Source: JAWXUD01 sp044432945 (GTDB taxonomy: Bacteria > Cyanobacteriota > Vampirovibrionia > Gastranaerophilales > Gastranaerophilaceae). Taken from it: DNA of 50,551 nucleotides. Below are positions 32,055 to 40,563 of the stretch, in pieces (position 1 is the stretch's first letter; each line of letters begins with the position of its first letter). Under the pieces are notes generated by a model. It was not told the origin of the DNA. It saw only the letters and a list, made by a program, of their open reading frames with translations, and made no database searches. The stretch spans positions 1 to 50,551 of the forward strand of contig JAWXUD010000013.1 in assembly GCA_044432945.1 (NCBI GenBank). The letters run 5' to 3'. The translations under genes and the position numbers were made by a program.

Positions 32055-34655
32055 ATGAAAAAAATATTTTTATTAAGTTTTGCCATATTTTTAGGATTAA
32101 CAGCGTTTGCACAAGATTATGAGATATATAAATTAAAGAATGGTCAGACTGTTGTGATACAGCAAGTCAAAACTAACCCAATAGTTACAATGGATACTTG
32201 GATAAAAACAGGTTCGATTAATGAGAACGATAAAAATAACGGAGTATCTCATTTTCTAGAACATTTATTCTTCAAAGGAACTACCAATTTCGCACCAGGT
32301 GAATTCGATAGCATAATTGAAAATAGGGGAGCTGTTACAAATGCAGCTACCAGCAAGGATTTTACGCATTATTATATAACTATACCATCAAGATTTTTTG
32401 ATATTGCTTTAAAAATGCATTCTGATATGTTGTTGAACCCTCTTGTTCCCAGAAAAGAGCTAGAAAAAGAGCGTAAAGTCGTTATTGAAGAGATAGCTAA
32501 GAGTGAAAATTCTCCAAATACGATTGTTTATAATAATCTTATCGATATGTTATATAGTCATCACCCTTATAAAAGAAAGGTTATTGGTACGAAGGAGATA
32601 ATCGAAAATATTCAGCGAGAAGAGATTATGGATTATTATGAAAAATACTATAACCCTTCAAATATGATTACGGTCATTGTTGGTGATGTTGAACCCAATT
32701 ATACTTTAGCTGAAATCGAAAAGTATTTTAATAAAGCTTATCAAAGCCCTACTAAAAAAAGCTTCTTTAAAGAGCGACAATTAAGCAATCAAAAAAGAAA
32801 TGTTTCATATTCAGATGTGCAATCAGGATATATGTTAATGGGATTCCGTGCTGTCGAAATAGATAATAAAGATTCTTATGCACTAGATGTTCTAGCAACT
32901 ATTTTAGGCGATGGTCGTACATCGGTTTTATATCAGGCTATTAAAGAACAAAAGCAGTTAGCATTTTCGGTGTCTGCAGGAAATACTGGAATGAGAGATG
33001 ACGGCATTTTTTACATTTCAGCGAATTTTGAACCAAGCAAAGCTGAGAAAGTAGAAACTGCGATATTTGATGAAATATCAAATATACAAAAATTTGGAAT
33101 AATAGATGAGCAATTAATTACCGCAAAAAATATAATCGAGCGTGATACTTATTATAACAGAGAATCTGTTTCTAATATTGCAGGCGAAATAGGTTATGTA
33201 TTAGCGACAACAGATGATATCAAATATTATGATTTATATTTAGACAACATTAAAAAAGTTAGCCCCTCTGACGTTCAACGTGTTGCTAAAAAATACTTAG
33301 GGGTTACTAAAAGTGCTATTTCTATAGTTTTGCCAGATGACTATAAAAAAACAAATGAGGTTCAGATTTCTGATAAGAATGAAAATACTCTAAATTCTTA
33401 TGATGCAAAATTAATAAGCGAGAATTATAAAACTCAAAAATATAAACTTAAAAATTCAGCGACATTGCTTATAACTCCAAATAATGCAAATGACATAGTG
33501 GGTATTGAAATATCGGTTAAAGGTGGAGAGTTGATTGAAAATATTAGAGGTTGTGGGAATTTATTTGCTTCTTTATTGATGAAGGGTAGTAAAAATTATT
33601 CTTCATTAGAATTGTCGCAATATTTGGAAGATAATGGTATAAAAATAGTTCCATCAATTGGCTCTGATGCTTTCACTATTTCAGTTTTGACCACAAAAAA
33701 TGAATATGAAAAAACGCTTGTGATTTTAGATGAGATTATAAATAATGCGACTTTAGACAGTTATGAATTAGAAAAAGTTCGTGTTGAGAAGTTGAATAAT
33801 ATTAAAAAAGGTCGTGATGTGCCGTTAACTTTGGCTGTCGAAAATTATAGAAATTTGATTTACGGAAATTCTCCTTATTCAAATTCAACAATTGTTTATG
33901 AAAAAACGTTTCCGCAGATTGCTAAATCTGATATAGATGCTTATTATAGTGAAATTTTCAACCCTGAAAACATTATCATATCTATCAATGGTGATGTTGA
34001 TAAACAAAAAACTTTTGAAGAGTTTACAAAAATGTTTACGGCAAAAAGTGGTGACAAATTTGAATATTCTAAACATGTTGCAAAAATCCCAATATTAAAA
34101 ACAAAACAGGTTGTAACAAAACGAATTGTGGATTTAAAAACTGATTGGATTATTTTAGGTTGGCAAACTGCAGGTATCGAAGTCCTAAAAGATTATGCGA
34201 CATTAAAAGTAATCAATTCATTGTTAGGTACAGGCATGAGTTCAAGGTTGTTTAAAAATTTACGTGATGCTCACGGTCTGGCTTATCAGGTTGGTTCAGG
34301 TTATGGGGCTAAAGCGTTGCGTGGTGCGTTTATCGTATATATTGGGACAAACCCTAGGAACTTAGATTTTGCACAAGAGAAGATGTTTGAAGAAATTCAT
34401 AATTTAAAAAATGAATTTGTTGGAACAAAAGAATTGCAAGACGCAAAGAACAAATTAATTGGTCGTTATGTTCTAAGTCAAGAAACAAATTTGGAAAAAG
34501 CGACTAAGATTGGTTGGTATGATACAGTTGGTCTTGGGTATGAATTTGGTGATAGTTATGAAGAACTAATCGATAGTGTCACGGAGTCAGACATTATTGA
34601 GGTCGCTAATAAATATTTTAAAGACAATTATGTGCTATCTATTGTAAAAGATTAA
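32055..34655 (+). CDS. Secreted M16-family zinc peptidase, two-domain
   Basis: An 866-residue periplasmic or secreted insulinase-family protein. The signal peptide MKKIFLLSFAIFLGLTAFA ends before QDY. The first M16 domain has the inverted zinc motif HFLEH at residues 66-70 and a downstream EEIAKSENSPN with the third ligand. A second, related half (from about residue 440) has no HxxEH and is structural, as in PqqL/mitochondrial processing peptidase-like proteins. GAGGGG stands well before the ATG at 32055. It may degrade peptides. Monocistronic as far as can be seen. Confidence 0.92.
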   Translation: MKKIFLLSFAIFLGLTAFAQDYEIYKLKNGQTVVIQQVKTNPIVTMDTWIKTGSINENDKNNGVSHFLEHLFFKGTTNFAPGEFDSIIENRGAVTNAATSKDFTHYYITIPSRFFDIALKMHSDMLLNPLVPRKELEKERKVVIEEIAKSENSPNTIVYNNLIDMLYSHHPYKRKVIGTKEIIENIQREEIMDYYEKYYNPSNMITVIVGDVEPNYTLAEIEKYFNKAYQSPTKKSFFKERQLSNQKRNVSYSDVQSGYMLMGFRAVEIDNKDSYALDVLATILGDGRTSVLYQAIKEQKQLAFSVSAGNTGMRDDGIFYISANFEPSKAEKVETAIFDEISNIQKFGIIDEQLITAKNIIERDTYYNRESVSNIAGEIGYVLATTDDIKYYDLYLDNIKKVSPSDVQRVAKKYLGVTKSAISIVLPDDYKKTNEVQISDKNENTLNSYDAKLISENYKTQKYKLKNSATLLITPNNANDIVGIEISVKGGELIENIRGCGNLFASLLMKGSKNYSSLELSQYLEDNGIKIVPSIGSDAFTISVLTTKNEYEKTLVILDEIINNATLDSYELEKVRVEKLNNIKKGRDVPLTLAVENYRNLIYGNSPYSNSTIVYEKTFPQIAKSDIDAYYSEIFNPENIIISINGDVDKQKTFEEFTKMFTAKSGDKFEYSKHVAKIPILKTKQVVTKRIVDLKTDWIILGWQTAGIEVLKDYATLKVINSLLGTGMSSRLFKNLRDAHGLAYQVGSGYGAKALRGAFIVYIGTNPRNLDFAQEKMFEEIHNLKNEFVGTKELQDAKNKLIGRYVLSQETNLEKATKIGWYDTVGLGYEFGDSYEELIDSVTESDIIEVANKYFKDNYVLSIVKD

Positions 34656-34667
34656 TTGTTTGATTTA

Positions 34668-34696
34668 TTGACTAAAATTCGATTAAATGATATTAT
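34668..34696 (+). promoter_or_regulatory. Promoter of the partner-switching operon
   Basis: TTGACT (34668-34673), 17 bases, TATTAT (34691-34696), one mismatch in each element. Confidence 0.6.
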
Positions 34697-34719
34697 TAAA
34701 AAAAGAAGAGTGAGGAATT

Positions 34720-35016
34720 ATGAATATAATTAAAGAAAAAACGAATACAACATTACATGTTGCTTTAGCAGGTCGTATTGATACAGTTACGGCATATGAT
34801 TTTGGGACACAAATTAATGATGATTTAGACGATGTAAAAACTTTAGTACTAGATTTTGGCGGTGTCGATTACGTTTCTAGTATTGGGCTAAGGGTTATAT
34901 TAGAGTTACAAAAAACAATGAATGCTAATGGAACAATGAAGATAACAAATCTGCAACCACAAATATTAAGGATATTTGAGATGACAGGATTTGTAAACAT
35001 CTTAACAATTGTGTAA
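34720..35016 (+). CDS. STAS-domain anti-sigma factor antagonist (SpoIIAA/RsbV-like)
   Basis: A single STAS domain of 98 residues. The block LVLDFGGVDYVSSIGLRVIL holds the loop whose Ser (Ser54 by comparison with the DSxGL motif) is phosphorylated by an RsbW-type kinase and dephosphorylated by a SpoIIE/RsbU-type phosphatase. Both activities are present in the next protein, 12 bases downstream. GAGG precedes the ATG. The target sigma factor or effector is not in this window. Confidence 0.92.
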   Translation: MNIIKEKTNTTLHVALAGRIDTVTAYDFGTQINDDLDDVKTLVLDFGGVDYVSSIGLRVILELQKTMNANGTMKITNLQPQILRIFEMTGFVNILTIV

Positions 35017-35027
35017 GGTCATTAAAG

Positions 35028-36872
35028 ATGCAAAAGAAATTTTTAGAAAAAACGTTTATGTATATATGCATAACCTTTGTTATATGCTTTTGTACAATAT
35101 ATTGGATACAATACCAAAAATCTTATTCAGTCGGATTGGAAATCATTAACTCTAAAATAAAGAGTTTAAAAGGTGAATTACAACAAGACTATTATACTTT
35201 AGGTAAGAACGGAAATATTATAATAATCAAAGACGGTGAGATTTTATCGTCAAGTTATGCTGGTTACAAATTAACAAAAGATGATGTTAACAAATTAATA
35301 GAAATTTCAAATGAAGTTGATGGCGGATTTAGTATTGAAATTAATAAATTAAACCATATTGGGGTTGCGGATTCTTGGAATAATTATAAGATTGTTGGCT
35401 TGCTGCCTAAAAGCGAGATTTATGTAAGTAACAATTCGATGGCAGGGTACTTGATAATGTTGAGTATATCTTTGATATTAATGATTTTTATAATCATTTA
35501 TTTCTTATTAAAAGATATAATAATTTCTAAGATTTATAATCTTAACGATTCGTTGCAAAAAATCATAGATGGCGATTTGAACGAAAAAATTGAAGTTAGA
35601 AATGTTAAAGAATTCCAAATGCTTTCTAGTGGTATTAATAAAACAGTAGACGCACTAAAATCAGCGATTGAGAACGAAGTTAATAAAAATAACGCAGAGT
35701 TAGAATTGGCAAAATCAATCCAGATTTCTACATTGCCAAGAAACTTCCCGCCATATCCAGAGCATTGTGAGTTTGAGATTTTTGCGAGAATGGATACTGC
35801 AAAAGAAGTCGGTGGCGATTTTTATGACTTTTTCTTTATCGACCCTACTCATTTGGCGTTTTTGGTTGCCGATGTTTCAGGAAAAGGAATTCCTGCGTCA
35901 TTGTTTATGATGCGTGCAAAAACATTGCTTAGCAGTTTTGCGAAGGCTGGTTTAACTCCTGCTAGAACCTTGAACAAAGTTAATAAACAAATTTATAAAT
36001 CAAACAAAGATGGATTATTTATTACTATATTTTATTGTGTTCTAGAACTTCCTACAGGTCTTTTGACTTGTGTTAGTGCTGGACATAATCCACCGATACT
36101 TAAAGCAGTCAATGGAGATACAAAATATTTGAATATGAACCCTAATATCGTGATTGGTGTAATGCCTGATATAGAGTTTAAAAGTGAGGTAATTCAATTG
36201 GAACGTAACGATACGATATTATTATACACCGATGGTGTGACAGAGGCAGAAAGCAAAGATGGTAAATTCTTTGGTAATGACAAATTGTTAGATATTGCTG
36301 AAAAAGACTTATTTGTAAAAGGTGATTTAGAATTTTCATTAAATCATATCAAATCCGAGGTTGATACTTTTAGTGATGGTGTTGAACAAACAGATGACAT
36401 AACTCTTTTGGCTTTAAAATATAACGGATTTGCTTCGTTAGCTCAAGAAAAATCAGCTGTTATCAAACTAGATGCAGTAAACGATAAATATCCTAACTTA
36501 ATTTCGTGGTTAGAGAACCTTTGTGAACAATTGAATATGAAAAATAGTTCTAAATTAAAATTACAAATTGCTGTTGAAGAAATTTTTGTAAATATTTCAA
36601 CTTACGCTTATCCACCAAAACGTGGTTTTGTAAACATAAAATTTAGTATTTATAGTGACGATGAGATTGAAATGTGCTTTATCGATGAGGGTATTTCATA
36701 TAATCCATTAGAGAATTCTAATCCTGACTTAACGCTTAGTGCAGAGGAACGTCCAATAGGTGGTTTGGGTATATATATCGTAAAACAAACTATGGATTAT
36801 ACAGGTTATGAGTTCATCGATAATCAAAATATCTTTACGATTAGAATGAAATACGAAAAAGAAGATAAATAG
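35028..36872 (+). CDS. Membrane SpoIIE/RsbU phosphatase fused to an RsbW-like kinase domain
   Basis: A 614-residue protein with two membrane segments (about 8-27 and 137-158) around an extracytoplasmic sensor region, then a HAMP-like linker (about 160-215). A PP2C-type SpoIIE domain follows (about 235-455) with GGDFYDF, VADVSGKGIPASLFM, YTDGVTEA and QTDDITLLA. The last 130 residues are a GHKL ATPase: VEEIFVNISTYAY, FIDEGISYNP and RPIGGLGIYIVKQTMDY. Thus one protein carries both the phosphatase and the kinase acting on the neighbouring STAS antagonist. Signals sensed outside the cell could switch the balance. Confidence 0.92.
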   Translation: MQKKFLEKTFMYICITFVICFCTIYWIQYQKSYSVGLEIINSKIKSLKGELQQDYYTLGKNGNIIIIKDGEILSSSYAGYKLTKDDVNKLIEISNEVDGGFSIEINKLNHIGVADSWNNYKIVGLLPKSEIYVSNNSMAGYLIMLSISLILMIFIIIYFLLKDIIISKIYNLNDSLQKIIDGDLNEKIEVRNVKEFQMLSSGINKTVDALKSAIENEVNKNNAELELAKSIQISTLPRNFPPYPEHCEFEIFARMDTAKEVGGDFYDFFFIDPTHLAFLVADVSGKGIPASLFMMRAKTLLSSFAKAGLTPARTLNKVNKQIYKSNKDGLFITIFYCVLELPTGLLTCVSAGHNPPILKAVNGDTKYLNMNPNIVIGVMPDIEFKSEVIQLERNDTILLYTDGVTEAESKDGKFFGNDKLLDIAEKDLFVKGDLEFSLNHIKSEVDTFSDGVEQTDDITLLALKYNGFASLAQEKSAVIKLDAVNDKYPNLISWLENLCEQLNMKNSSKLKLQIAVEEIFVNISTYAYPPKRGFVNIKFSIYSDDEIEMCFIDEGISYNPLENSNPDLTLSAEERPIGGLGIYIVKQTMDYTGYEFIDNQNIFTIRMKYEKEDK

Positions 36873-36922
36873 ATTTTTGTTACATAATTTAACATAATAT
36901 TAAAATTATTAAAGTTTTTCCA

Positions 36923-36959
36923 AACAAGTACCGACATGTATTATATGTAGGTACTTGTT
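36923..36959 (+). other. Long hairpin in the 36.9-37.2 kb spacer
   Basis: Arms AACAAGTACC (36923-36932) and GGTACTTGTT (36950-36959), extended inside by ACAT/ATGT after a G/A mismatch. It precedes an 11-codon ORF. No T-run follows, which argues against a plain terminator. The rest of the 311-base spacer is AT-rich with no other gene. Confidence 0.5.
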
Positions 36960-36978
36960 ACTATATGTAGGAGAAATA

Positions 36979-37014
36979 ATGAAATATAGGTTACTTCTAT
37001 CAGGTTTTCCCTGA
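36979..37014 (+). CDS. Possible 11-residue leader peptide
   Basis: AGGAG stands five bases before an ATG that opens MKYRLLLSGFP and stops at TGA. The ribosome site is among the best in the window, yet the frame is tiny. It lies between a 14-base-pair hairpin and the gene at 37184, about 170 bases further on. It may be a leader peptide or the start of a decayed gene. Confidence 0.35.
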   Translation: MKYRLLLSGFP

Positions 37015-37183
37015 GTAATTAGAGATGTGAAGAATTGTAAACCGTAAAAACTATTCATATTAAAAGGTTTTACTAAAAAATTGTGTATTAGAAAAGAAAT
37101 GCTAGCAATTATATATAGATTATATACTTTATATTTATATAATTATATGTATGTGCTATTAAAAAACAAAGGAGAAAACATTT

Positions 37184-38662
37184 ATGACAGGCAATGTAGA
37201 TTTATCAAAGTTAGGTGGGATATCTTATTCATTAGGTTCTGATGTTAAAAAAGAAGACTCTAAACAAATTGAGGAAACATTGGGCCAGATTGATATGATT
37301 AAAGGAATTACACCTGAACAACGTGAAGCACTTAAAGAAGCTGTAAGAAATAAAGAAATCATATTTGAACAGGGATTATCTTTAGAAGAAGCTGGAAATC
37401 TTAAAGAAAATGAATGTGCAATGATTATGGGGCTATCAAAACAACATATAAAAGAGACAGCAGATAAGAATGAGCGAAGCATTAAAACCATAGAATCTAA
37501 ATTAAACGCTACAAATAAAACAATAAAAAGGAATAAAAGATATGGTCAGGTTGCTGCTGTTACTCTAGACCCGTTAGAGCTACAAAGAAAAAAACTACAG
37601 GCTAAATTAGATTATTTGATTGAAAACAAAGATAAATCTGGTGAAGATTATGATAAAATGTTAAAAGAACAAGAAGCTAATATGGTTAAGCAAAATGGTG
37701 ATGAGCAAATTATTGATGATGGTGATGAACAGTTTTCAGGCAATGGTAAGCCTGATGTTTCAGATGGAGCAACAGAATTAGATAAGTTCAAAAGTGCAAA
37801 TCCAGATGCGACCGATGAAGATTTTGCAGCATTTAATGAGTTTCAAAAAATAGAAGGCAATGAAGACAAAACCTTTGCTGATTATAAAGCAGACTTGCAA
37901 GTCAAAGCAGATGCGGAAAAATTAAAGCAACAAAGAGTCGCAGAAGCAAAAACAGAAGCCCAACGTTATGTTGTGCAATCAGGTGACCAAATCGACAAAA
38001 TTGTAGCAAAATCATTAGGTGGCGATGTTGATCGCAACAGCGAGCAATTTAAAAACGCTAAAGCAGAATTCATGAATAATGAAAATAATAAAGGTGCATT
38101 CATGAAGGCCACAAATGGCAGTGGTGATACTTGGTTACGTGCTGGCAAAACGGTACAATTGCCAGGCGAAGTTGACTTAAAAAAAGCTGAAACCTATAAA
38201 GATACAGCAGCAAAAGTCGATGCAGATTTTCGTGAAAGCAAATATTACTGGACAACTCAAACTCCAGCACCAGATCTAGATGTAACTCCTCCAAGTGTTA
38301 TGCTTACGCACGCTGATGCATATGGTAGAGCTGAGAGGATTTATGATGCAAGTTGGGGAGTTGGTACAGATGAAGCTAAATTCTTTGAAGCTGTTGCAAG
38401 TAATGATTATGATGCAGATACTAGAAAGTTGAAATTTTTAGAGCCTGAGCAACTTAGACAAGTCGATGATATGCTAAGACAAGATAGTGATTTTTCGCAT
38501 TGGCGTAACGGAGGACGTCAAGGTGGATTGGCTGAATATGTTAATTCAGAATTTAGTTGGAAAGATCCAAATGCTTCGCCACTTGATCAAAAAGCCTATC
38601 AGTTGATGATGGTATTGCAAGATAATAAAATAGGGACAGCTGAACAATACATAATTGAATAA
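37184..38662 (+). CDS. Hypothetical protein with LysM-like and annexin-like regions
   Basis: A 492-residue acidic, soluble-looking protein without signal peptide. Residues 60-165 are helical and charged; residues 170-215 are acidic and low-complexity. Around 260-330 lies a LysM-like stretch, RYVVQSGDQIDKIVAKSLGG followed by WLRAGKTVQLPG. Near 385-430, AERIYDASWGVGTDEAKFFE resembles the annexin repeat core GxGTDE. Neither is proven. GGAG stands nine bases before the ATG. A clear terminator follows. A surface or cell-wall role is a guess from the LysM-like part. Confidence 0.65.
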   Translation: MTGNVDLSKLGGISYSLGSDVKKEDSKQIEETLGQIDMIKGITPEQREALKEAVRNKEIIFEQGLSLEEAGNLKENECAMIMGLSKQHIKETADKNERSIKTIESKLNATNKTIKRNKRYGQVAAVTLDPLELQRKKLQAKLDYLIENKDKSGEDYDKMLKEQEANMVKQNGDEQIIDDGDEQFSGNGKPDVSDGATELDKFKSANPDATDEDFAAFNEFQKIEGNEDKTFADYKADLQVKADAEKLKQQRVAEAKTEAQRYVVQSGDQIDKIVAKSLGGDVDRNSEQFKNAKAEFMNNENNKGAFMKATNGSGDTWLRAGKTVQLPGEVDLKKAETYKDTAAKVDADFRESKYYWTTQTPAPDLDVTPPSVMLTHADAYGRAERIYDASWGVGTDEAKFFEAVASNDYDADTRKLKFLEPEQLRQVDDMLRQDSDFSHWRNGGRQGGLAEYVNSEFSWKDPNASPLDQKAYQLMMVLQDNKIGTAEQYIIE

Positions 38663-38670
38663 TAAAATAA

Positions 38671-38710
38671 TCCCCTCTTTGAAAATTAAATTGAAGAGGG
38701 GACTATTTTT
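38671..38710 (+). terminator. Terminator of the 492-residue protein gene
   Basis: Arms TCCCCTCTT (38671-38679) and AAGAGGGGA (38694-38702), followed by CTATTTTT. Confidence 0.8.
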
Positions 38711-38717
38711 ATCTTTT

Positions 38718-38909
38718 TTAATACTGAAAATATTTGTCGAAGTCGACATCATCTAAGCTACAGAGTAGTTTATAGACTTCGTCATCTTCGTCCATTCGCT
38801 GGAAATTATATTCGTCAAATTTCCAATATTTTGGATTAATCCCTTTGACACGAATAATGCCGTGTTCTTTTAAAATATTCAATTTCTTTTTTACTATGTC
38901 AACAGAAAT
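38718..38909 (-). pseudogene. C-terminal remnant of a winged-helix-like gene
   Basis: The minus strand is open from 38909 to a TAA at 38718-38720 and reads VDIVKKKLNILKEHGIIRVK, then INPKYWKFDEYNF and a very acidic end (LLCSLDDVDFDKYFQY). This looks like the end of a folded winged-helix protein, but no ATG or ribosome site exists and a TGA cuts it at its 5' side. A short protein from the TTG at 38882 is the alternative. The opposite strand begins the fragment-like ORF at 38896, so a recombination joint probably lies near 38896-38904. Confidence 0.45.
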
Positions 38910-39630
38910 TCAAGATGATCTTATCGCAACAGCACCATTAAATGGATTAAATACTATGCTGATATATGAAAATGCACATGTTACAAAAGTATTAGATCGT
39001 TTCGATAGTGATGAATTCAAAGATGTTGAAAAAGCACAAAATATAAAAGCGGAGATACTTGAAAAGCGTACACGTAATAATGATAAAATGGATGAAGCGA
39101 CAATGACACGTATTGCAACAACGAAAGGTGTCAACTCGTATACGTTAATTTCGATTTTAGGCAAAACAGAAGACCCAGCGCTTTTTGATACTATTTTAGC
39201 TGATATTCCAAACTATCCAAAAGGTGTTCGCGAAAATATGTACGTCACAGCAGCTAGAAATCTGAAAACAGAAGGTGGTGAAAAACTAGTTGAACAAATG
39301 AACAAACTTATATCTGTAAATAATAGAAACGTAAATCTAGCACTAGATAAAAATCCTATAACTAAAAAAGTATTGGATGATAACAATGATTATGTCTTTA
39401 AAGAAGATGACAACATGAGTTCAGTTATCAAAAGCAAAATCAGTGCTAGGTATGGCGATAACCTAGATGAAAATCGATTAAATTATGTTGTTGATAAAAT
39501 TGTCAAAGAACAATTCCCATCAGCAGAACCTAAAATTGGCGATATATACCAAATTACATTAGACCTACCAGATGAATTTAGCGACAACTGGGATAACTGG
39601 CAAGGAATAAAATTTTGGTGGACTGACTAA
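38896..39630 (+). CDS. Hypothetical protein, possibly a displaced C-terminal fragment
   Basis: From ATG 38896 (MSTEIQDDLIATAPLNGLNT) 244 residues are encoded, mostly helical and charged. The end, VVDKIVKEQFPSAEPKIGD then IYQITLDLPDEF, resembles the LysM-like end of the protein at 37184 in layout. No ribosome site or promoter precedes the ATG; upstream bases belong to the minus-strand remnant. I infer that it is the end of a longer gene, related to its neighbour, that lost its front by rearrangement. It may not be expressed. Confidence 0.5.
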   Translation: MSTEIQDDLIATAPLNGLNTMLIYENAHVTKVLDRFDSDEFKDVEKAQNIKAEILEKRTRNNDKMDEATMTRIATTKGVNSYTLISILGKTEDPALFDTILADIPNYPKGVRENMYVTAARNLKTEGGEKLVEQMNKLISVNNRNVNLALDKNPITKKVLDDNNDYVFKEDDNMSSVIKSKISARYGDNLDENRLNYVVDKIVKEQFPSAEPKIGDIYQITLDLPDEFSDNWDNWQGIKFWWTD

Positions 39631-39693
39631 TATCCTTGGAGTTGAGCCGTATAACTATGAATTTGCTGGCTAAATAATTAACTATTTAGAATA

Positions 39694-39735
39694 AAAACCA
39701 AACGCCACGTTTAATAAAACATGGCGTTTGGTTTT
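39694..39735 (+). terminator. Bidirectional terminator before murI end
   Basis: Arms AAAACCAAACGCCA (39694-39707) and TGGCGTTTGGTTTT (39722-39735), with a further GTTT/AAAC helix inside. Serves the plus-strand ORF and the minus-strand murI. Confidence 0.85.
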
Positions 39736-39756
39736 ACAAATATCTTTTATTTAATT

Positions 39757-40563
39757 TCAAATAATCTTTGGCAAATCTTCAATCTCATAAAACAGTCGTC
39801 CTGATTGTTGGAATTTGTCAGGTTCTGTGCTTACGAAAAATTCTTCTATACCACTATTATTTTTGACATTTAACAACCCTTTGTTTTTTAAATCTGATTT
39901 GACAAACTCCGCAAAATCTTTTGAAGGGTCGATGAAATCCTCAACAGGCATCAACTTGCTCAAAATCCCCAACAAATAAGGATAATGTGTACAACCTAGC
40001 ACGATTTTTTCTGGCGAAAACTTCTTTATCTCAGTCAACTTTGCTTGAACAAGTTTAACGCTTTCATCACAATCTAGGCGGTTTTCTTCGACAATTTTTA
40101 CCCACTCAGGACATGCGATCTCAAAAACCTCCACATCTTCAGTGTGTTCTTTTATCTCTTTAGAATATGCGTGAGAATTGATAGTCGCAGGGGTTGCGAA
40201 CACTCCAATACGTTTCAGCCCTTGTGCTGAAATCAATTTTGCAACTGATTGGATAATTGGATAAATCACAAAATCATAATCATCTTTAACTACATCGAAC
40301 GCTACAGCTGATGTCGTATTACAAGCCATAACTACAGCTTTTGCACCTTTTGATTGAAAAAAGTCGAACGCTTTTTTCGTCAATTCAACAAGCACTTCGG
40401 GGCTTTTTTCACCGTAAGGCATATTTTTTGTATCACCAAAATAAATATAATTTTCACTAGGCAAAAGTTTTTTAACCTTGGAAAATACTGTCAAGCCTCC
40501 GACTCCACTATCAAAAAAGCCGATAGGTGCGTCAATTTGTCCTAATGAATTATTTTTGTTCAA
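39757..40563 (-). CDS. murI: Glutamate racemase
   Basis: MurI converts L- to D-glutamate for peptidoglycan. The 268-residue protein has IGFFDSGVGGLTVFS at the start, GDTKNMPYGEKS, the first catalytic Cys in VMACNTTSAVAF and the second in LGCTHYPYLLG. The start appears to be TTG at 40563, giving MNKNNSLGQIDAPIGFF; no better start is available before the conserved part. It overlaps the end of the amidase gene by 14 bases, so the two cell-wall genes form an operon. Confidence 0.95.
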   Translation of the reverse strand: MNKNNSLGQIDAPIGFFDSGVGGLTVFSKVKKLLPSENYIYFGDTKNMPYGEKSPEVLVELTKKAFDFFQSKGAKAVVMACNTTSAVAFDVVKDDYDFVIYPIIQSVAKLISAQGLKRIGVFATPATINSHAYSKEIKEHTEDVEVFEIACPEWVKIVEENRLDCDESVKLVQAKLTEIKKFSPEKIVLGCTHYPYLLGILSKLMPVEDFIDPSKDFAEFVKSDLKNKGLLNVKNNSGIEEFFVSTEPDKFQQSGRLFYEIEDLPKII

